The notes below the pieces were generated by a model. That model did not search any database. It was not told where the DNA came from and was given only the letters and a program-made list of their open reading frames with translations. Positions 18,366-24,500 of a DNA stretch of 64,000 nt are shown here, piece by piece. The first letter of the stretch is position 1. Every line of letters begins with the position of its first letter. A program made the translations under genes and the position numbers. Source of the stretch: Lachnospiraceae bacterium (GTDB lineage: Bacteria; Bacillota; Clostridia; Lachnospirales; Lachnospiraceae); NCBI GenBank assembly GCA_017521985.1, contig JAFXAZ010000087.1:1-64000 (forward strand), read 5' to 3'.

Positions 18366-19313
18366 ATGTTCACTTGGAAAAAGTATGTTTATGAAATTTA
18401 CAAAGAAAAAAGCTTTTCAAAAGCGGCTCAAAATTTATACATTAGCCAGCCTTCCTTAAGCGCCCGCATAAAAAAGATAGAGCAGCAGATAGGAGCACCT
18501 ATTTTTGACCGCAGTACAACGCCTCTTCGCATGACAGAAGTGGGGGAAGCCTATATCAGTGCTGCGGAAAAAATTTTTCAAATAGAACAAGATATGGAAA
18601 ACTATATTAATGACCTGAATACGTTAAAATCCGGCAGCATAACCATTGGGGCAAGTAATCTTTTTGCGGCTTATATTCTGCCGCCTATTATTACAAAATT
18701 CAAGCAATGTTTTCCGGATATTAACATTCGTCTCACAGAAGGCAACACCACACAGCTGGAAGAACTTCTTTGTAACAATACGTTAGATATGGTGTTTGAT
18801 AATAACCATTATGATAATATTTTGTATGATAAAGGTCTGTATAACGAAGAAGCTATTCTGTTGGCTGTACCAGGTTCCTTTTCTGTGAATGAAGAAGTAA
18901 AGGAATATCAACTCACACCACAAGACCTTCAAAATAAAACTTACTTTAGTCCGGAGTGTCCGGCCGTTCCGCTAGCTGCATTTTCACAGATACCTTTTAT
19001 CATGCTTACACCCGGAAATGATACAAGAATCCGTGGAGACAAGCTTTGTAGAGAAGCCGGTTTTCAACCGGACATTGTCCTTGAATTTAACCAACAGGCT
19101 ACCGCCTATATGGCCGCCACCACACAAATGGGTGCCACCTTTTCCAGTGACATACTGGTCTCCAGACAGCCGTCCTTCGACAATTTGGTATATTACAAAT
19201 TGGAAGGAGAAGCTGCCAGACGAAAGGTGTATTTCTATTATAAAAGACATAAATTTAAAACACGTGCAATGGAAGAGTTTATTCGTATGATGCAGGAGAA
19301 TGGGGAAGGTTAG
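18366..19313 (+). CDS. LysR-family transcriptional regulator
   Basis: This 315-residue protein has the LysR plan: a winged HTH in residues 1-60 (SKAAQNLYISQPSLSARIKKIE) and a periplasmic-binding-protein-like effector domain from about 90. CAGGAG precedes the ATG. It is divergent from the alaA-type gene and probably controls it through the palindrome between them. Its last codons lie inside a 43-base sequence that recurs at 20184-20226, so the gene end marks the insertion point of the toxin-antitoxin cassette. Its stop overlaps the convergent toxin gene by 4 bases. Confidence 0.88.
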   Translation: MFTWKKYVYEIYKEKSFSKAAQNLYISQPSLSARIKKIEQQIGAPIFDRSTTPLRMTEVGEAYISAAEKIFQIEQDMENYINDLNTLKSGSITIGASNLFAAYILPPIITKFKQCFPDINIRLTEGNTTQLEELLCNNTLDMVFDNNHYDNILYDKGLYNEEAILLAVPGSFSVNEEVKEYQLTPQDLQNKTYFSPECPAVPLAAFSQIPFIMLTPGNDTRIRGDKLCREAGFQPDIVLEFNQQATAYMAATTQMGATFSSDILVSRQPSFDNLVYYKLEGEAARRKVYFYYKRHKFKTRAMEEFIRMMQENGEG

Positions 19314-19318
19314 TGGGT
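19276..19318 (+). repeat. 43-bp direct repeat, copy 1 (lysR 3' end)
   Basis: The last 38 bases of the LysR gene plus 5 bases match 20184-20226 at 41 of 43 positions (differences at repeat positions 17 and 23). The copies bracket the type III toxin-antitoxin module. Copy 1 keeps the left arm of the lysR terminator but has lost the right arm; the last two codons and stop of the toxin gene read into it. Confidence 0.9.
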
Positions 19319-19819
19319 GCTTTCGGTATCATGCTCCAATTCCATTAATAAATATGTTTTCAGGTCGGTGATGTGTTGTCTAAAGCTGTTTTTATGTACA
19401 TTTTCCCAGGACAATATTCTGCTAAGTTTTCTTTTCAATTCTGAAAGCAGTGTTTTATTTTTGATAACATATAGTTGGTTGGTATGTCGACCTATGTACT
19501 CTCTTTCTATATATTTGTCCGTAATTGGAATAACATCACTAATAAAAAATATAGACTGTTTATCAGTAGAACCAAGGTGATAAAAGCAGGAGCGGATATC
19601 TGAAGTGTCGAAACTTAAATATTTCTTGATTCGATCTTGCGCTTCTTTGGTTCGATGAGACCAATTACCCACTGGAATAGCCCAATATAAATGTTCATTT
19701 TCTATGGATTTCATTAGACATACCAGAGGACGTTCTTTAGAATCATTCCATGTGCCCCCATTCATGCGTATAGTGTCATAATAATCTTGTTTTCCAAAAT
19801 ACATTCCGTGCTCTTGCAT
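19310..19819 (-). CDS. type III toxin-antitoxin toxin (ToxN/CptN/TenpN-like endoribonuclease)
   Basis: A 169-residue protein, the usual size of type III toxins, which are RNases held inactive by a repetitive pseudoknotted RNA. Sequence features such as HLYWAIPVGNW (near 44), SIFFISDVIPITDKYIEREY (near 89) and a helical C-terminus are compatible with the ToxN/AbiQ superfamily, but similarity by eye is modest. The assignment rests mainly on context: upstream on the same strand are a promoter, 2.8 tandem pseudoknot repeats and a strong terminator, the exact order of known type III loci. An AGGGAG site lies four bases before the ATG. The module is flanked by a 43-bp direct repeat. Confidence 0.8.
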   Translation of the reverse strand: MQEHGMYFGKQDYYDTIRMNGGTWNDSKERPLVCLMKSIENEHLYWAIPVGNWSHRTKEAQDRIKKYLSFDTSDIRSCFYHLGSTDKQSIFFISDVIPITDKYIEREYIGRHTNQLYVIKNKTLLSELKRKLSRILSWENVHKNSFRQHITDLKTYLLMELEHDTESTH

Positions 19820-19858
19820 ATTATTCTCCCTTTATAGTATCTTGCCATCAAGGCAATC

Positions 19859-19889
19859 AAAAAAGCCCTATTGTTTCCAACAGGGCTTT
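19859..19889 (-). terminator. terminator between antitoxin RNA and toxin gene
   Basis: Read on the minus strand, AAAGCCCTGTTG and CAATAGGGCTTT form a 12-bp stem (one G-T pair) with a GAAA tetraloop, followed by a T-run. It begins at the last antitoxin repeat and ends 40 bases before the toxin ATG. In known type III systems this terminator sets the RNA-to-toxin ratio. Confidence 0.93.
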
Positions 19890-20020
19890 ACAATGTTTTT
19901 TGTCCTACATTGTGAAAGGTATTTGTCTCATGCAATGTTTTTGCTGCACATTGCGAAGCATATTTGTCTCATACAATGTTCTTTGGCCTACATTGTGAAA
20001 GGTAGAAAGCTTTACTTTCT
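19865..20020 (-). ncRNA. type III antitoxin RNA with tandem pseudoknot repeats
   Basis: The predicted RNA runs from about 20020 to the terminator. It contains three tandem units: 20004-19972 (partial, 33 nt), 19971-19931 (41 nt) and 19930-19889 (42 nt). Each can form a 7-bp hairpin (ACAAUGU/ACAUUGU, or GCAAUGU/ACAUUGC in the middle unit). A triplet in the hairpin loop next to the stem can also pair with a triplet located three bases outside it, giving an H-type pseudoknot. The middle unit differs at one stem pair and all three pseudoknot pairs, and every change is compensated. This is strong evidence that the RNA fold, not a protein, is under selection. Confidence 0.88.
19889..20004 (-). repeat. 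2.8 tandem ~41-bp repeats of the antitoxin
   Basis: Units start at 19889, 19931 and 19972 (plus-strand order) with periods of 42 and 41 bases; the third is truncated after 33 bases. ATTTGTCTCA ends the first two units exactly. There are no unique spacers, so this is not CRISPR. Confidence 0.95.
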
Positions 20021-20026
20021 AATAAT

Positions 20027-20055
20027 ATTATATACAAAAAGAGACAGTATAACAA
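20027..20055 (-). promoter_or_regulatory. promoter of the antitoxin-toxin operon
   Basis: On the minus strand, TTGTTA (20055-20050), a 17-base spacer and consensus TATAAT (20032-20027). Just downstream, 20020-20004 is AGAAAG-N5-CTTTCT, a 6-bp inverted repeat at the expected transcript start that could be a 5' hairpin or operator. Confidence 0.85.
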
Positions 20056-20183
20056 CCCCTGAATAAATATTTGTAATGAAATTTTTATCCGGAAGCCGGC
20101 TTTCTCTCTTGGTATAAAGCAATTAAGAATGAATGCTACATATTTATCATATGGCTTCTGTATTTGCATTTTCATTGCCTCTT

Positions 20184-20226
20184 AGTTTATTCGTATGATA
20201 CAGGATAATGGGGAAGGTTAGTGGGT
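20184..20226 (+). repeat. 43-bp direct repeat, copy 2
   Basis: It matches 19276-19318 at 41 of 43 positions. Unlike copy 1 it is followed by the intact right arm of a terminator, so this side looks like the ancestral end of the lysR transcription unit. The 865 bases between the copies hold the toxin-antitoxin module plus about 130 bases with no gene, in which only the short palindrome AAGCCGGCTT (20094-20103) stands out. Confidence 0.9.
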
Positions 20227-20245
20227 AACCATCCCCATTTTCTTT
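20207..20245 (+). terminator. ancestral lysR terminator
   Basis: AATGGGGA-A-GGTTA pairs with TAACC-A-TCCCCATT around a GTGGG loop: 8 plus 5 bp with one A-A mismatch, followed by TTCTTT. The left arm includes the lysR stop codon sequence GGTTAG. The stem is intact here but split at copy 1. Confidence 0.75.
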
Positions 20246-20925
20246 ACAGGGTTTCCTCAGCAATAGCCTTAACCTCATCTATACTAAGTGCTGAAAGTTC
20301 TGCAATCTCTATGTAAGAAAAGCTGTCTTTTTTTAATAGTCTCTTTGCAGTGGCAATACGTTCATCCTGTATGCCTTGTTGTAAACCCTGCTGCAAACCC
20401 TGCTGCAAACCTTGTTGAATGCCCACGTTTGTGGCATCTTCCATCATTTCTTTAGGTGCCTGACACATATCTATGGTTTCCTCCTCATTTTCTACGTCAA
20501 CTTGAATTCCTGTTACGGTTTTAACCACCCTCGCCGCCTTCCTTTCCATGTTTTTGAATCGTGGGTCTGTGTGCAACAATTTCGTGAGTTTTTCTTTATC
20601 TTTGGAGTACTTAATAAAAAACATTACCTCACGCAGGCTGCTGGTTAATCGGTCAATCACTTCATCTGAAGTGCCTTCCAGCGTAATCAGATTCATCTTG
20701 TAATCCGAAACAAAAGATAAAAGATTCGGGTCTTGGATTGCCAGCATTTCATGCAGGCTCAAAGGACCATCCCATTTCCCTTCACCAAAATACCCACGGC
20801 AGCAAGGCATTTTAAGCCATCCCGGATTTTTTAAATTCTCCTTCGTACACCAATACGTTAAAGGCATCTGCAACAACGCGGTTGTCCCCTGCGTAATCTT
20901 TCGTAACAATGTCCGTTTTACCCAT
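20244..20925 (-). pseudogene. Rpn-family nuclease/putative transposase remnant, frameshifted and deleted
   Basis: The N-terminus of an Rpn (PD-(D/E)XK) protein begins at ATG 20925: MGKTDIVTKDY...DNRVVADAFNVLVYEG, then runs into a stop after 37 codons. The C-terminal part continues in another frame (YFGEGKWDGPLSLHEML, SDYKMNLI, LLHTDPRFKNMERKAARVV, DMCQAPKEMMEDA), ending in a QQGL-rich tail and SIDEVKAIAEETL. The middle portion that should carry the catalytic PD-(D/E)XK core is missing. A 234-codon open frame starting at TTG 20948 exists but has an unnatural N-terminus. Intact Rpn proteins promote recombination. This copy is most likely dead. Confidence 0.8.
20374..20421 (-). repeat. four 12-bp tandem repeats in the Rpn remnant
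   Basis: CCTTGTTGTAAA, CCCTGCTGCAAA twice and CCTTGTTGAATG encode four Q-Q-G-(L/I) steps near the C-terminus. Variable-number QQGL-type tails are common in Rpn proteins, so copy number may differ between strains. Confidence 0.85.
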
Positions 20926-21158
20926 TCGTTACGTTTTCCTTTCTGCAACAGACACCTTCTTTAATATCATTTTATCATGCAATTCATGTGTATGCAATTA
21001 CTTACAAAAAAGTTTGTTGCATTTTTTGTAGATGTTTGTCTGCTACAGGTATATTGTATCATACTGTTTTGTAAAGTATGGACGATATATTGTCTAATTT
21101 GTAAATTTCTGCTTTTAAGAGGAAAGATAATAACAAGTCTTCACTTTGGCGGATCGAG

Positions 21159-21260
21159 CAGCAAGTGGCGGACCTTATAAATATGCCCACCACCGGATTT
21201 CCCAGGTACTTTAAAATGCATGAGGTAGGCTTTGCCGTAAAAGTTAATAAACCTACATAA
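21159..21260 (+). pseudogene. AraC-family regulator fragment
   Basis: The bases 21159-21237 closely match 46577-46658 inside the intact AraC gene at 46032, with six substitutions and two small deletions (2 and 1 bases). They encode QQVADLINMPTTGFPRYF, the first HTH of an AraC domain, and then run to a stop at 21258-21260. No start or second HTH is present, so it is an orphan fragment. It lies in a 449-base stretch (20949-21397) that otherwise holds only the promoter element below; I see no other gene there. Confidence 0.75.
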
Positions 21261-21266
21261 TTTAGA

Positions 21267-21325
21267 AAAAGTGATACCAATCAAAAAAAGTGTTACTTGT
21301 ACGTTTTTTTGTTGTAATCTAAAAT
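21267..21325 (+). promoter_or_regulatory. lyase-operon promoter with shared 35-bp upstream element, copy 1
   Basis: The 35 bases at 21267-21301 are identical to 27238-27272. They end inside TTGTAC (21297-21302), which with a 17-base spacer and TAAAAT (21320-21325) forms a promoter. Within the element AAGTGATAC and GTGTTACTT form an imperfect dyad. The position just upstream of and overlapping -35 is typical of an activator such as an AraC protein. Transcription would read the 38-codon gene and then the lyase. Confidence 0.65.
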
Positions 21326-21397
21326 TAAATTAAATATGGACATGGAAATGATCGATGTAGCATGTACCATAAATTTTTTTTAGAAAAGGAGGTAAAA

Positions 21398-21514
21398 ATG
21401 AAGAGAGAATATGTAAAACCGGAAGCGGAGATGATGAAATTTGTGGAAGCGGAAGAGATTATGTCAGAACCAACAACATCGATAGGTATTACAGATTACA
21501 CATTTAATTATTAA
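21398..21514 (+). CDS. 38-residue peptide of unknown function
   Basis: A short open frame with a strong AAGGAGG site six bases before its ATG. The product begins MKREYVKPEAEMMKF, continues VEAEEIMSEPTT, and ends TDYTFNY. It is acidic and has no signal peptide or membrane segment. Short peptides with a K-P-E-x-E start occur in gut Clostridia near secreted-protein genes, but I do not know a function for them. It lies between the shared promoter element and the secreted lyase, 67 bases before the lyase ATG with no terminator between, so the two are probably co-transcribed. A regulatory leader or a small secreted or modified peptide are both possible. Confidence 0.55.
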   Translation: MKREYVKPEAEMMKFVEAEEIMSEPTTSIGITDYTFNY

Positions 21515-21581
21515 TCCACATACTCCGTAAAACAGTGTCAGAAATCAAAAACTATTTTATTGATTGAAGGGAGAAAAAGTG

Positions 21582-24500
21582 ATGGACAAGATTTTAAATC
21601 ACAAAAAAAGACTGAAAAAGTATAATGCAAACAGACTTACTGCATGGCTTTTGGCAGTTCTTATGCTTTTTTCGGCTTTGCCACCAGGCAGCATGACAGT
21701 GCAGGCCGAAACAATTGATGGTTATGTAGCACAGATTGGCAACAAGAATTATACAAGCTTAGAGGCGGCAATTGACGAGGCTGTTGCTGGGGAGACCATT
21801 ACGCTGCTTACTGATATTGATTTGGGAGCTGAGGCAAGCATTGCACCAGATGAAGCTATAACTATTGATTTGAATGGTAATATTTTGGAAGCATATGCTT
21901 TTACTGCTTTTGGAGCAGAAGTGGTTGATAGTTCCACAGATAAGGCCGGAGTTTTGAAGGTTACTAACTTTGCACCGGCTGCAAACAACAGTCAAATGCC
22001 TATTTACAATGGCACAGACGGATATGTATTTGCAACGATGGTGGAGCAGGTGCACAGAAGCAGTGAAATGGGTGCAGATACATTCAAGCTTATTTTCAAG
22101 CCGTACTTCGGTACAGCAACAATAAATGAATTATTAAAAGGTGGTGGTAACGCTGCCCAGGTCAACATTGGAATTCGTTTAAAATGGACAGATAAAGAGG
22201 GTAATCCTCAGTCAAAGGATCTTACGTATACAGACGAAATGGTTAAAGAGGTTTATGCTGGTACAAACAAGGCGTTTTATATTGAAGCTTCCGGTGCTAC
22301 CCAATTTGACGATCTAACGATTACTCCTTTTGTAAAATCCAACATGGGTGCAAAGCCAGAATGGAGTGACAGCAAGTTTGATTGTGGTGGTTCTGAATCC
22401 GGCGAGTCAAGCAGCGACGCAAGTGAGGAATCCAGCGAGTCAAGCAGCGATGCAAGCGAGGAATCCAGCGAGCCAAGCAGCGATGCAAGTGAGGAATCCA
22501 GCGAGCCAAGCGGCGATGCAAGTGAGGAATCCAGCGAACCAAGCGGCGATGCAAGCGAGAATACGGACATAATTTTAAGCGATGATTTTGAAAGTTATGC
22601 CACAAATGCAACTGTGTCAGGGAATGTGACATGGGCAACCATTTCTGATACTTCCGCATCCGTAATCATTGCAGAAGAGTCCGGAAAAAAGATGGTACAG
22701 GCAAGCTATACGGGAACCGATGCATCTGCAAATGCAATTATGAAGATTAATTTAACCCCGCAGATGTTGAGCGGATACCAAAGTGTAACGATTTCTATGG
22801 ATGTGTGGATAGAATCCACGAATAGCCTTGCGCTGCCTGTGTATAATTTGGCAACAGGTAAAAAATTGGGCAACTTTAATACTTTGAAAGTGGACACTGG
22901 TAAGGTTAAGGAAGGTGAATGGACTCCGGTTAAAATGGTATTTGACTTTACCGGTGAAAAACCGAAACAGACATTTATTTTGCCTAGTCTTGCAGCACCG
23001 CAAGTAAAAGAGTATCCGGTATCGCTGGAGGCTGGTTTTGCCTTGGGGTTAAGTATGACACTTAATGACACAACAGGTAAAGCGATTCAGATTGATAACA
23101 TTGTTGTAGAGGGTGAGAAAATAATCGATGATACAACAGGTGATACTGATTACACGAAGCCGGAAAGCGGTGAAGGTGTTAATATTATCCTGGAAGACGA
23201 TTTTGAAGATTATAAAGTTGATGCAAATCCCCATAAGAATGGAAATAAATATACTGGTTCTGCAATCAATGCTGTGGCAGTCATGAAAGTAGTGGAAGAA
23301 ACTACTGAAAATAAAGTCTTAAAGGCGTATCATGGAGCACCTACACCTGAAGCAACAAAAAGGGCACCTAGAATTGAAAAGGTAATAGGATATGATAATC
23401 TGACAAATCTGACCATTGATTTTGATGCAAAGATAAGCGAAGGAGATACTACACTTTCGGTGGGTATCTATAATAAAGATACTTCGAAGTCGATTTTGTA
23501 TTATACTTTGAAATATACCCAGTGCGTAGATTGGACGCATGTAAAAGTTATTTGTGACTTGGAAAAGAATACACAGGAAATTTATGTGGGCGGCGAGCTT
23601 GCAGAAATTAAAACAGCAGATTTGAGAAGCGTATTAGATAAGCTTCAACTTCGTTTCGTTAGTAGCGTAGCGCCGGATGAGAGCTTTGCACTTCTTGATA
23701 ATGTATTGCTTACAACCACAGATGAGTTGCCAAGCAGTATGGTGGATATATCTACGATGACGGTTAATTGGGATAAGGTAGCTCTGGTAGAGGGCGAAGA
23801 AACAGGCATCATGGATATAATGCGTGACACACATCCTAGAATTTTCGTTCAGGGAGAAGCCGGATGGGATGCTATTAAAGACAAAATAAATAACGATGTT
23901 GCTGCAGCAAAATGGTATGATATACTTATAGAGCATGCAACGAAGTACATAAATACAGATGTAACATCATATCATGTAAATGACCGAGGTAATATCAACG
24001 AATGTTCTACTTTATTTAAGGATGATATTATTCCTGCGGTCATGGCATATTGCCTGCTGGATGATTCAGAGACAGAATTAAAGGGAAATCTAAAAACTAA
24101 AATTTATAATGAATTGCAAAATGTTGGTAACTGGCCGGAATGGGGATCTAATGCATATCTTTGTACTGCACACATTATTTTAGCTTATGGAATTTGTTAT
24201 GACTGGATGTTTGACGATTGGACGGATGAGGAACGTACAAATATTCTGGGATGGTTAATGGACAAGGGAATGCATGAAGCTGTACTCAATTATGCGGGCT
24301 ACGATACAGGTACGAATTTCACTCGTAATAAAAATAACTGGAACAATGTATGTAATGGTAGTAATATTGTAGGTGCTATTGCAATCGCAGGTGAGTACCC
24401 GAAGGCAGCAGATTATATTATTAAGAAGGCATCTGACTCAATACCATATAGTTTTTCAGAATTGAGTGTTTCAGGTGCATTTGCTGAGCCTTTATCCTAT

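Noticed and set aside
19889-20004. Short regularly spaced repeats that might be read as a CRISPR array
   Set aside because: The repeats are contiguous with no unique spacers, vary through compensated changes, and are followed by a terminator and a toxin-like gene; no cas genes are present.
19842-20066. 74-codon plus-strand open frame
   Set aside because: It reads antisense through the antitoxin repeats and terminator and has no ribosome site; the repeats explain it.
19276-20226. Prophage or ICE attachment sites (attL/attR)
   Set aside because: The direct repeats are real, but the interval is under 1 kb and has no integrase, excisionase or phage gene, so only a small cassette is supported.
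20244-20948. Intact 234-residue gene starting at TTG 20948
   Set aside because: The authentic Rpn N-terminus lies in another frame from ATG 20925, and the nuclease core is missing; it is better described as a pseudogene.
22277-22659. Minus-strand and alternate-frame open frames rich in LASLLDS or NPASQAAMQ
   Set aside because: They are shadows of the 33-bp repeats that encode the lyase linker.
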